From assembly GCA_947494675.1 (NCBI GenBank), contig CANLVP010000001.1:930001-994000 (forward strand): a stretch of 64,000 nt of DNA, written 5' to 3'. Below, in pieces: positions 16,164-23,576 of the stretch. Source of the stretch: an uncultured Paracoccaceae bacterium. Lineage in GTDB: Bacteria; Pseudomonadota; Alphaproteobacteria; Rhodobacterales; Rhodobacteraceae. Position numbers and translations under genes: made by a program. The notes below the pieces were generated by a model, which saw nothing but the letters and a program-made list of their open reading frames with translations, made no database searches and was not told the DNA's origin. Position 1 is the stretch's first letter. The number at the start of each line of letters is the position of its first letter.

Positions 16164-16967
16164 TCACCGCGAATTGGCTGCCGCGCCTTTTTGGAATGCA
16201 GCCACAAATTCTTTTGCCATCGGCTCCCGAATGGCCACTAGCCCGCCGTTCACAATCGGTTTTGTCAAACCATCAACAGAAACGACTGCGCCGCCAGCTT
16301 CACGCACCAGCAGAAGTCCCGCCGCGTAGTGCCAAAGGTGCAGGTGACGGTTCCAGTAACCGTCCAACCGGTCGGCCGCGACATAAGCCATATCAAGGGC
16401 AGCAGCGCCAAGCTGGCGCAACCCAGACGCAGATTGAAGCATGGCGTGAACGACCGCAACCGCCTCGGGCATCCGATCCGAATCCGCGCCGGGCATCCCG
16501 GTTGCAAGCAGGGCATCACGCAATTCGCCGCCTTGGGCGACCTGCAATCTAACTTCGCCATTCAACCATGCACCCTCGCCACGCGCGGCGGAGAATGTCT
16601 CCTGCCGCAACGGATCATTGATGACCGCGGCAACAATCTCTCCATTCTCTTCTAGCGCAATGGCCACAGCCCAATGCGAAAGCCCGCGGGAAAAGTTGGC
16701 GTAACCGTCCAGCGGGTCGACGATCCAGCGGCTTTGGTTGTTTCCCGCGATCTCGGGCGCACCTTCGATGAGCAATCCGTGGACAGGGTGGGCAGAGGTC
16801 AAGTGATCACGCAACAACTTGGCCGCTTTGGCATCGGATGCGGCGAGAAAGGCCCGTGCCTCGTCTGGGGACTGAGACGCGTTTTGCGCGAGATGGAAGT
16901 CCGCAAGCAGAATTTGCCCGGCCAACTTTGCCGCTTCGATCATAATGGCGAGTTCTTGCCGTGGCAT
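16164..16967 (-). CDS. Inositol-monophosphatase-family protein with altered active site
   Basis: 267 residues starting MPRQELAIMIEAAKLAGQ, the family's usual N terminus; upstream in-frame codons are not family-like. The fold is clear: WIVDPLDG (Asp84, Asp87) and the C-terminal AAGLLLVREAGG. Several catalytic positions are changed. The Thr after DPLDG is Tyr89; the WDxAAG motif is WHYAAG, replacing the third metal-binding Asp by His213; the GEE motif reads IEG, keeping only one Glu (Glu68). SuhB/IMPase activity is therefore doubtful. An intact paralogue lies at 42495. Single gene, convergent with pnp. Confidence 0.75.
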   Translation of the reverse strand: MPRQELAIMIEAAKLAGQILLADFHLAQNASQSPDEARAFLAASDAKAAKLLRDHLTSAHPVHGLLIEGAPEIAGNNQSRWIVDPLDGYANFSRGLSHWAVAIALEENGEIVAAVINDPLRQETFSAARGEGAWLNGEVRLQVAQGGELRDALLATGMPGADSDRMPEAVAVVHAMLQSASGLRQLGAAALDMAYVAADRLDGYWNRHLHLWHYAAGLLLVREAGGAVVSVDGLTKPIVNGGLVAIREPMAKEFVAAFQKGAAANSR

Positions 16968-17292
16968 CGTGACATCCTTGCTTGCGTAGCCTGTCAAACT
17001 GGCGGACGGAATGTGTAGAACCGACGGCCCGACAAGACAACGCAATCGCGTCAGAAAGTCGAATTTTGCCATCCTCTCAAGCCTTATTGGGGGACGAAAG
17101 TAACCCGGTGCGATCAAGGCAGATGCTGCGTCATCGCTGGCCCAGCAATGGGCCCCAAAAGCCACCGACCTGTGCCCAACATCCCACACTGCGCAGGTGC
17201 AGCGAAAATCTCCCTATCGGTGAAAAACCGGAGCGATGTTATTCAACCCGCCAGAAAAAGCCCGAAACGGGCACTGACGAGCAGGTCTAACG
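16968..17292. other. Gene-free divergent region
   Basis: 325 bases between the phosphatase-like gene and the L,D-transpeptidase. I see no convincing ORF. A short hairpin GCCCG-AAA-CGGGC lies at 17260-17272, about 20 bases before the ATG at 17293. Promoters for both divergent genes must lie here. Confidence 0.4.
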
Positions 17293-17847
17293 ATGTTGAC
17301 ACGACGCAAATTTGCCGCCGCGGCTGCGGCCTCTTTTCTTGCGGCCCCCTCTGTGGCGCAGGCTGCATGGCTTCCCTATAAATTCCGCCCGCAAGAGGTG
17401 GATGTGAACGACGATCTGCCTGCGGGCGAGATCCACGTCGTTAAAGACGATTTCTTTCTCTATTGGACCTTGGGCAATGGCCGTGCGCGACGCTATGGCA
17501 TAGCGATTGGCGATCAGGGGCGCAACTATACCGGTGTGCTGACGATCCGGCGCAAGGCCGAATGGCCCAGCTGGATTCCGACCCGCAATATGGTCCAGCT
17601 TGAACCACATATCTACGGCCCCTACCGTGCCGGCCTACCCGGCGGTCACCCCAAGAACCCGATGGGCAGCCGCGCGCTGTATCTGCATAACCGGCGCGGG
17701 CAAGACACCTATTTCCGCATCCACGGCACCCCGCAGCCCGAGACCATTGGCAAAAGCTTTTCGTCCGGTTGCGTGCGCCTGACGAACGACCACGTGGCAG
17801 AGCTTTACGCCATGGTCCCGGTCAACACCCACGTCTATTTGTTCTAA
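17293..17847 (+). CDS. Exported L,D-transpeptidase (YkuD domain)
   Basis: 184 residues. The N terminus MLTRRKFAAAAAASFLAAP is a Tat-like or Sec signal ending near VAQA. The YkuD catalytic motif runs from His144 (FRIHGTPQPETIG) to SSGCVRLTN with Cys160 and Arg162. It would form 3-3 peptidoglycan cross-links or attach proteins to peptidoglycan in the periplasm. The short mature domain without LysM or peptidoglycan-binding repeat is a common alphaproteobacterial type. A bidirectional terminator separates it from the peroxiredoxin gene. Confidence 0.88.
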   Translation: MLTRRKFAAAAAASFLAAPSVAQAAWLPYKFRPQEVDVNDDLPAGEIHVVKDDFFLYWTLGNGRARRYGIAIGDQGRNYTGVLTIRRKAEWPSWIPTRNMVQLEPHIYGPYRAGLPGGHPKNPMGSRALYLHNRRGQDTYFRIHGTPQPETIGKSFSSGCVRLTNDHVAELYAMVPVNTHVYLF

Positions 17848-17862
17848 GAACAACGCCGCAAA

Positions 17863-17893
17863 AAAAGGGCCCCGCAAACTGCGAGGCCCTTTT
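17863..17893. terminator. Bidirectional terminator
   Basis: AAAAGGGCC, C, CGC, loop AAACT, GCG, A, GGCCCTTTT. A/T-tracts flank both sides, so it can end both the L,D-transpeptidase and the convergent peroxiredoxin transcripts. Confidence 0.85.
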
Positions 17894-17909
17894 CACTTGA
17901 ATGGCATTC

Positions 17910-18560
17910 TTACTTCAGTGACGTCAGCCGCAGATAAGGCAAGACAGTCCGGAAGTCGCCAAACTTGGCTTTGGCATCCTCATCCGACACCGTCGCCGGG
18001 ATCACCACATCATCACCGACATTCCAGTTGGCGGGCGTCGCAACACCCTGCCCCGCAGCGGTTTGCAACCCGTCCAAAGCGCGCAGCACCTCAGCAAAGT
18101 TGCGGCCGACGTTCATCGGATAGGTCATCGACAGTTTCAACTGCTTGTCCGGCCCCACGATAAAGACCGAGCGCACGGTCGCGGTGTCGTTTGGCGTGCG
18201 GCCATCGGGCAAATAGGCCTCGCTTGGCAGCATATCAAAGGCCTTTGACAGCTCCAGCCCGGCGTCCGCCACAATCGGGAACGTCGGATCAGCACCGCCC
18301 GCCGTCTTGATGTCACCCTTCCACTTTTTGTGGTCCTCGACACCATCGACGGACACGCCAAGCACCTTGGTGCCGCGTTTGGCCCATTCATCGGCCAATT
18401 GCGCCACAGCGCCAAACTCAGTTGTGCAGACGGGTGTGAAATCCTTCGGGTGGCTAAAGATCACCGCCCAGCTATCGCCGACAAAATCGTGCAGCGTCAT
18501 GGTCCCCTGGTCAGTCTCAACCGTCAGGTTCGGGATCGTGTCGTTAATGCGCAGGCTCAT
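17910..18560 (-). CDS. 1-Cys peroxiredoxin (Prx6 type)
   Basis: 216 residues, the Prx6-group length. Peroxidatic motif FSHPKDFTPVCTTE with Thr42 and Cys45. The extended C-terminal domain (VGDDVVIPATVSDEDAKAKFG) is typical of Prx6/1-Cys enzymes, which lack a resolving Cys at the usual 2-Cys position. It detoxifies hydrogen peroxide and alkyl hydroperoxides in the cytoplasm. Single-gene transcript. Often labelled AhpC/TSA family. Confidence 0.92.
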   Translation of the reverse strand: MSLRINDTIPNLTVETDQGTMTLHDFVGDSWAVIFSHPKDFTPVCTTEFGAVAQLADEWAKRGTKVLGVSVDGVEDHKKWKGDIKTAGGADPTFPIVADAGLELSKAFDMLPSEAYLPDGRTPNDTATVRSVFIVGPDKQLKLSMTYPMNVGRNFAEVLRALDGLQTAAGQGVATPANWNVGDDVVIPATVSDEDAKAKFGDFRTVLPYLRLTSLK

Positions 18561-18674
18561 CGCGATTCTCCATTTCAGTTTGACGTTTGATCACACCATA
18601 TGGCCGCGCTTCGGTGCTTGAAAGGCCCCTTTGTCAGTGCCATCGTGCGCGAAACTTGCGGGCGGAGAATTGCC

Positions 18675-20120
18675 ATGACGGACACCACGAATTTCTACAT
18701 CAATGGCGCTTGGGTGCCCCCTGTCGCGCCGCGTCCCTGCGATGTGATCGACCCCGCCACAGAAGAGGTTTGCGCGACGATTTCACTTGGCGATCTAGCT
18801 GATACCGATGCCGCGGTAAAAGCCGCCTCTGACGCGTTTCCCGCATGGGCAGCGACGCCCCCGGCTGATCGCGCGGCCTATGTGGCGAAAATCCTTGAGC
18901 AATATAACAAGCGCTCCGAAGAAATGGCCGAGGCGATCCGCCTTGAAATGGGCGCGCCCATTGACTTGGCCCGCGATTCCCAAGCCCCCTGCCTGCCCGA
19001 TCACATCGAAGACTTTCTTGAGGCTTTCAAGGACGTCGTATGGGATCGCCCCCTGCGGGATGACGCGCCAAACGACCGCATCATCATGGAACCCATCGGC
19101 GTTGTCGGGCTGATCACGCCATGGAACTGGCCGATGAATCAGGTGACACTCAAGGTGATTCCGGCGCTCTTAGCGGGCTGCACCATTGTGCTGAAACCCT
19201 CGGAAGAGGCCCCGCTGTCCTCACTGCTTTTTGCAGAATTCGTCCACGATGCTGGCGTGCCTGCTGGGGTCTTTAACCTAGTAAACGGCGACGGTGCGGG
19301 CGTTGGCACGCAGCTATCCACCCATCCAGACGTGGCGATGATTTCCTTTACCGGCTCAACCCGCGCTGGCACGGCAATTTCCAAAGCCGCGGCAGAGACG
19401 CTCAAACGGGTAAAGCTGGAACTGGGCGGCAAGGGGGCCAATGTGATCTTTGCCGACGCCGATCCCAAGGCGGTCAAACGCGGCGTGCGCAAGTGCATGA
19501 ACAACACCGGCCAGTCCTGCAATGCGCCAACAAGGATGCTGGTCGAACAATCAATCTATGACCGCGCCGTGGAAGAGGCCACCGAGGCCGCGCATAGCGT
19601 CAAAGTTGGCCCGACCACCGAACCCGGCCGCCATATCGGACCGGTGGTGAACAAATCACAGTGGGACAAGATCCAAGGCATGATCCAAATGGGGATCGAC
19701 GAAGGTGCGCGATTGGTGGCCGGCGGCACCGGCCTGCCCGAAGGCGTCAATCGCGGCTATTATGTGCGCCCTACCGTCTTTGCCGATGTGTCCAACGACA
19801 TGAACATCGCGCAGCAGGAAATCTTTGGCCCCGTGCTGTCGATCATCCCGTTCAAGGATGAGGCCGAAGCGATCGCCATTGCCAATGACACCGCCTACGG
19901 TTTGACCAATTATGTCCATAGCTCTGATGGTGCACGTCGCAACCGCATGGCCCGCGCCCTGAAGTCCGGCATGGTCGAAATGAACGGCATGAGCCGGTCG
20001 TCAGGGTCGCCTTTCGGCGGGATGAAGATGTCGGGCCGCGCCCGCGAGGGTGGTCTGTGGGGGATTGAGGAATTCCTTGAGGTCAAAGCCGTCTCAGGCT
20101 GGGACAATACGACTGACTAA
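18675..20120 (+). CDS. NAD(P)-dependent aldehyde dehydrogenase
   Basis: 481 residues from the ATG at 18675 with GGAGA upstream; the frame is open to 18600 but that part is unconserved. ALDH superfamily signatures: TPWNWPMNQ, the cofactor loop FTGSTRAGTAIS, catalytic Glu in LELGGKGANVIF and catalytic Cys in NTGQSCNAPTRM, plus EIFGPVLSI and the C-terminal SPFGGMKMSGRAREGG. Substrate specificity cannot be assigned; the close fit is with broad-range medium/aromatic aldehyde dehydrogenases. It stands alone on the plus strand. Confidence 0.9.
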   Translation: MTDTTNFYINGAWVPPVAPRPCDVIDPATEEVCATISLGDLADTDAAVKAASDAFPAWAATPPADRAAYVAKILEQYNKRSEEMAEAIRLEMGAPIDLARDSQAPCLPDHIEDFLEAFKDVVWDRPLRDDAPNDRIIMEPIGVVGLITPWNWPMNQVTLKVIPALLAGCTIVLKPSEEAPLSSLLFAEFVHDAGVPAGVFNLVNGDGAGVGTQLSTHPDVAMISFTGSTRAGTAISKAAAETLKRVKLELGGKGANVIFADADPKAVKRGVRKCMNNTGQSCNAPTRMLVEQSIYDRAVEEATEAAHSVKVGPTTEPGRHIGPVVNKSQWDKIQGMIQMGIDEGARLVAGGTGLPEGVNRGYYVRPTVFADVSNDMNIAQQEIFGPVLSIIPFKDEAEAIAIANDTAYGLTNYVHSSDGARRNRMARALKSGMVEMNGMSRSSGSPFGGMKMSGRAREGGLWGIEEFLEVKAVSGWDNTTD

Positions 20121-20148
20121 GCTCACCGTTGGTCCCGGGGCAAAACCT

Positions 20149-20185
20149 TGGGGCCGCAGCCCCAAATTTTTCGCCGAAAAATTTG
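20149..20185. terminator. Tandem hairpins after the aldehyde dehydrogenase gene
   Basis: TTGGGGC-CGCA-GCCCCAA (20149-20166) runs directly into CAAATTTTT-CGCCG-AAAAATTTG (20163-20185). The first hairpin plus the A/T-run forms a terminator for the plus strand; the mirrored arrangement serves rluA on the minus strand. Such GGGGCCGCAGCCCC elements are frequent between genes in this family. Confidence 0.65.
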
Positions 20186-20219
20186 CCCCCCGCGCCGCAG
20201 GGGCGCCAAAGGCGCAATC

Positions 20220-20867
20220 CTAGAATGGAGCTTTAGCGGTGATCTTTATCCCCGCACCACCATCAGGGTGGCGGAATTGCAGCGATTCTGAATGCAGCAT
20301 CAGCCGGGGGTGATCCAGCGCCTGGCCCGTCGCATAAAATGGATCACCTAGAATCGGATGCCCAATTTCCAGCATGTGCACCCGCAACTGGTGTGACCGC
20401 CCGGTCTTGGGCATCAACCGCACCCGGCTTTCCCCATCCCGCGCTCGCACAACCCGCCAGTCGGTCTGCGCTGGTCTGCCGTTTTCGTGATCTACATGCT
20501 GTTTGGGCCGGTTCGGCCAATCGACGCCAAGCGGCAAATCAACCGTGCCGGTCTTCTCTGCCATCTCGCCCCAGACCCGCGCGACATAGACCTTTTTGGT
20601 CTGGCGCTTTTCAAACTGCAGCCCCAGATGCCGCTGCGCGTGCGGCGTCAGCGCAAAGATCATCACGCCCGAGGTATCGCGGTCCAAGCGGTGCACAAGC
20701 AGCGCCGTCGGAAACACGGCCTGCACCCGTGCCATCAGGCAATCGGCAAGATGCGGCCCCTTGCCCGGCACCGACAAAAGCCCCGAAGGCTTATCAACCA
20801 AAACCACTTCGTGATCGTCATGCAAGATGACCAGCGGGTCCTGCGGTGGGTTATAGTCGCTGCTCAC
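20220..20867 (-). CDS. rluA: RluA-family rRNA/tRNA pseudouridine synthase
   Basis: 215 residues, close to E. coli RluA (219) and without an S4 domain, so RluA rather than RluC/D. The motif LLVHRLDRDTSGVMIFAL carries catalytic Asp62; KVYVARVWGEM and TGRSHQLRVHM are further family blocks. It would isomerise U746 of 23S rRNA and U32 of some tRNAs. It starts with GTG at 20867, overlapping the yggS stop by four bases. Confidence 0.85.
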   Translation of the reverse strand: MSSDYNPPQDPLVILHDDHEVVLVDKPSGLLSVPGKGPHLADCLMARVQAVFPTALLVHRLDRDTSGVMIFALTPHAQRHLGLQFEKRQTKKVYVARVWGEMAEKTGTVDLPLGVDWPNRPKQHVDHENGRPAQTDWRVVRARDGESRVRLMPKTGRSHQLRVHMLEIGHPILGDPFYATGQALDHPRLMLHSESLQFRHPDGGAGIKITAKAPF

Positions 20868-21517
20868 CCGTAGTCCCTTGCGCCAAAAATGGCAGAGCCG
20901 ACACGGATATGTGTGGCCCCCAAGGCGATCGCGCTTTCAAAGTCGGCGCTCATGCCCATAGACAGGCCGGACAATCCGTTGCGCGCTGCGATCTTGGCCA
21001 GCAATGCAAAGTGCAGCGACGGCTCTTCATCCACGGGCGGAATGCACATCAATCCCTTCACCGGCAGGTCCAACGCCTGACAATCAGCGATGAAGGCATC
21101 CGCCTCGGCAGGCAGCACGCCCGCTTTTTGGTCTTCCTCGCCGGTGTTCACTTGCACGAACAGATCGGGGCACGCGCCCTCCTCTTGCGCGATCCGCGCC
21201 ATGGTGTTGGCTAGCTTTGGCCGGTCCAGCGTGTGGATGACGTCAGCCAGCTGCATCGCTTGGCGGGTTTTGTTGGTTTGCAGCGGCCCGATCAGATGCA
21301 GGGTGATTCCATCAAACTGCGCCCGAAAGCCCGGCCATTTGCCAGCCGCTTCCTGCACTTTGTTCTCGCCAAAGCTGCGATGGCCTGATTCCAGCACTTT
21401 TTGGACGCGTGCATCGGGCTGAACCTTGGAAACGGCAATGAGCTCAATCTCTGCGGCGTCCCGGCCTGCGCGGGCTGCTGCGGCTGCGACGCGGGTGGCG
21501 ATCTCGGATAGGGACAT
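20864..21517 (-). CDS. YggS-family pyridoxal-phosphate homeostasis protein
   Basis: 217 residues. PLP-binding Lys31 in LIAVSKVQPD; SFGENKVQEA, HLIGPLQTNK, VQVNTGEEDQKAG and LSMGMSADFESAI are all PLPBP signatures. It buffers PLP levels; no independent enzymatic activity is established for the family. Two-gene reverse operon with rluA (GTGA overlap). Confidence 0.93.
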   Translation of the reverse strand: MSLSEIATRVAAAAARAGRDAAEIELIAVSKVQPDARVQKVLESGHRSFGENKVQEAAGKWPGFRAQFDGITLHLIGPLQTNKTRQAMQLADVIHTLDRPKLANTMARIAQEEGACPDLFVQVNTGEEDQKAGVLPAEADAFIADCQALDLPVKGLMCIPPVDEEPSLHFALLAKIAARNGLSGLSMGMSADFESAIALGATHIRVGSAIFGARDYG

Positions 21518-21664
21518 GCCAGCCTCCTGAATCTATTGAATGTTTCCTGATTTCCCTTTCCATAAGGCGGAAGCGGGGCAAAGTCATGCCGGTTTCGTGC
21601 AAAAACCGTGTGTGACACAGATGCACCATTTTTGCCGGACCCTACTACAACTGCTGCAAATAAC

Positions 21665-21702
21665 TTGAGTGTGCAGCCCGTTAGGCGCAATTACACACTC
21701 AA
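21665..21702. promoter_or_regulatory. Inverted repeat in the porin leader
   Basis: TTGAGTGTG (21665-21673) and CACACTCAA (21694-21702) are perfect 9-bp inverted arms separated by 20 bases, 50 bases before the porin ATG. Arm centres are 29 bp apart, near three helical turns, so it may be a regulator site; alternatively it is an mRNA stem stabilising or masking the leader. Confidence 0.5.
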
Positions 21703-21751
21703 TGCCGGACGTTCTGGCATCTTTTGGAATGCAAACACGAGGGTTTAATCC

Positions 21752-22870
21752 ATGAAAAGCATCCTTCTTACATCGACCGCTCTGGTTGCCTTCGCTGGCG
21801 CCGCTGCGGCCGACGCACACGCCGAATCTGGCGTTTCTTTCGGTGGTTCGGCCACTCTGGGCTACAACGATGCCGGCGATCTCGGCGGCACCGGTGACGG
21901 CTTCTACTGGGACGCAGAAATTGCAGTCACAGCAACAGCAGCTCTGAACGGTGGCGTTACTGCAACCGCAACAGTTAACCTTGACCTGGTCGACGGCACC
22001 GTTGGTGACGACCCGATCAGTGCTGGCGACTATGTGCTGACACTGTCTTCTGACATTGCAAGCCTGAGCGTTGGTGACGTAGACCCAGTTGCAGAAGACC
22101 GCTGGGGCGGTGTTGACGGTTCTACCGTTGCTGACTTCAACGACCAAGACGTGCACTTCGACACAGCTGGCTTCGAAGCCATGCTCGTTGGTGAAGCAAC
22201 TGTTGCTGGTTTCACAGCTGCTGTTTCTTACGGTCTTGACGCAGGTGGCGGCAACGACCTGACCGGTGAAGCTCTGGACGCCATGCAGATCCACGTTGCT
22301 GGTACTTTCGGCGATTTCGGCATCGAGATTGCTTACCAGGAAGAGTTCGGCGATGCCACCACACTGACACCTGAAATCTTCGGTATTGGCGCATCTGCTT
22401 CCTTCGCTGGCGCAGACATCGCTGTGTCTTACATCGACGACGGCACCGAATCTTCGACAGGTATCTCTGCTTCTTACCCAGTTGGCCCTGTGGTCATCGG
22501 TGGTTACTACAGCATGAACGATGTTGCAGAAGACAACTACGGTGTGTCTGCTGACTACGCAAACGGCCCAATCTCTGTGTCCGCTGCTTACGACATCGAC
22601 GGTGGCGAAGCTGGTGCTGACGACGTTGCTTCTTACGAAGTTGACGCTTCCTACGACGTAGGCAACGGCCTGACTGTTCTCGGCGGTGTGTTCGGTGACG
22701 ACACCGGTGGTGACATGGGCTTCTATGCCGCAGCTACATACGACCTGGGTGGCGGTGCCGAGCTGCTGTTGTCATACGCTGACGACGGTGACGACGGTAC
22801 TCGTGGCGAAGACCTGGGTGGACCAGAGTACATGGAAGGCATGACCGTTGAGGCATCCTTCTCGTTCTAA
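21752..22870 (+). CDS. Outer-membrane porin, Rhodobacter type
   Basis: 372 residues with a Sec signal peptide (LLTSTALVAFAGAAAADAHA). The mature part is a chain of short amphipathic beta strands, very rich in Asp, Gly and Ala and poor in Lys/Arg, ending in the outer-membrane signature SFSF with C-terminal Phe. It fits 16-stranded trimeric general porins of Rhodobacter. Codon use differs from neighbours (many GTT, GCT, TCT, GAC), as expected for a very highly expressed protein. GAGGG precedes the ATG; a strong terminator follows. Confidence 0.9.
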   Translation: MKSILLTSTALVAFAGAAAADAHAESGVSFGGSATLGYNDAGDLGGTGDGFYWDAEIAVTATAALNGGVTATATVNLDLVDGTVGDDPISAGDYVLTLSSDIASLSVGDVDPVAEDRWGGVDGSTVADFNDQDVHFDTAGFEAMLVGEATVAGFTAAVSYGLDAGGGNDLTGEALDAMQIHVAGTFGDFGIEIAYQEEFGDATTLTPEIFGIGASASFAGADIAVSYIDDGTESSTGISASYPVGPVVIGGYYSMNDVAEDNYGVSADYANGPISVSAAYDIDGGEAGADDVASYEVDASYDVGNGLTVLGGVFGDDTGGDMGFYAAATYDLGGGAELLLSYADDGDDGTRGEDLGGPEYMEGMTVEASFSF

Positions 22871-22892
22871 TCGAACGAACCTGATCTAAGTG

Positions 22893-22924
22893 AGAGCGGT
22901 CCTTGCGGGCCGCTCTTTCTTTTT
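22893..22924 (+). terminator. Intrinsic terminator of the porin gene
   Basis: AGAGCGG ... CCGCTCT stem (22893-22916), extended inside by TCC/GGG, followed by TTTCTTTTT. Confidence 0.9.
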
Positions 22925-23045
22925 GGGCCAACGCCTTTGGCCACAGCGGCACGCAAAGCCTTGTGAAACAATGCAATAGGCTTGTGACAACCGCCCCCCT
23001 TCGCTACACATTTGGCCAAGACTTGAATGGGACGAGGGTTCAATC

Positions 23046-23504
23046 GTGACACCAATTATCCGCATCACAAAACCCGCGCTGGCGGTGGCCCTGATGGCCG
23101 CCCTTTCTGCCTGTGGCAGCAGCAGCCCCTTTGGCAGCCTTGGCTTTGGCGGATCAACCCCGCCCGAACAGGCCGTTCGCCAAGCCGCGCGCACCACTGG
23201 TGCCGAAAGCGTCGCGGTGAACCGTTACCTTTGGGCCGCTTCGCTTGATGTGCTGAGCTTCCTGCCGATCCAGTCGGTCGATTCTTTCACCGGCGTCATC
23301 GTCACCGGCTACGGCACCCCGCCCGGCGGCAGCCGCGCCTACCGCGCTACGATCTACATCACCGATCCCGCTCTTGATGCACGGTCCCTGAACGTCGCAC
23401 TTCAAACCCGCAGCGGCACAGCCTCGGTCGAAACCCAACGCGCTGTCGAAGACGCGATCCTAAGCCGTGCGCGCCAGCTACGCATTGCGGACGGCCGCCT
23501 ATAG
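23046..23504 (+). CDS. DUF3576 lipoprotein
   Basis: 152 residues from a GTG start at 23046 (GAGGG eight bases upstream). Lipobox LSAC near residue 22, then a Ser/Gly linker. The mature domain (VNRYLWAASLDVLSFLPIQSVD, FTGVIVTGYGTPPG, FKATIYI-like YRATIYITD, ending RARQLRIA) is the DUF3576 domain found in alphaproteobacteria just before leuS. Probably an envelope protein; exact role unknown. A terminator separates it from leuS. Confidence 0.85.
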   Translation: MTPIIRITKPALAVALMAALSACGSSSPFGSLGFGGSTPPEQAVRQAARTTGAESVAVNRYLWAASLDVLSFLPIQSVDSFTGVIVTGYGTPPGGSRAYRATIYITDPALDARSLNVALQTRSGTASVETQRAVEDAILSRARQLRIADGRL

Positions 23505-23531
23505 CCTGCCGCCCCCATTTGGCCTATATCC

Positions 23532-23562
23532 ACGCCGGGCCAACCGCCCGGCGTTTTCTTTT
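23532..23562 (+). terminator. Intrinsic terminator before leuS
   Basis: ACGCCGGGC, loop CAACC, GCCCGGCGT, then TTTCTTTT. It ends the DUF3576 transcript 15 bases before the leuS start, so leuS transcription is by readthrough or from a promoter overlapping it. Confidence 0.85.
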
Positions 23563-23576
23563 GAAAGTCTGATCCG

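Noticed and set aside
15277-16167. 296-codon minus-strand frame
   Set aside because: Shadow of pnp; rich in Phe/Asp/His as expected from reverse-complement of biased codons.
21584-22294. 236-codon minus-strand frame rich in Cys and Val
   Set aside because: Antisense of the porin, whose GTT/GCA/GAC codon bias creates long reverse frames.
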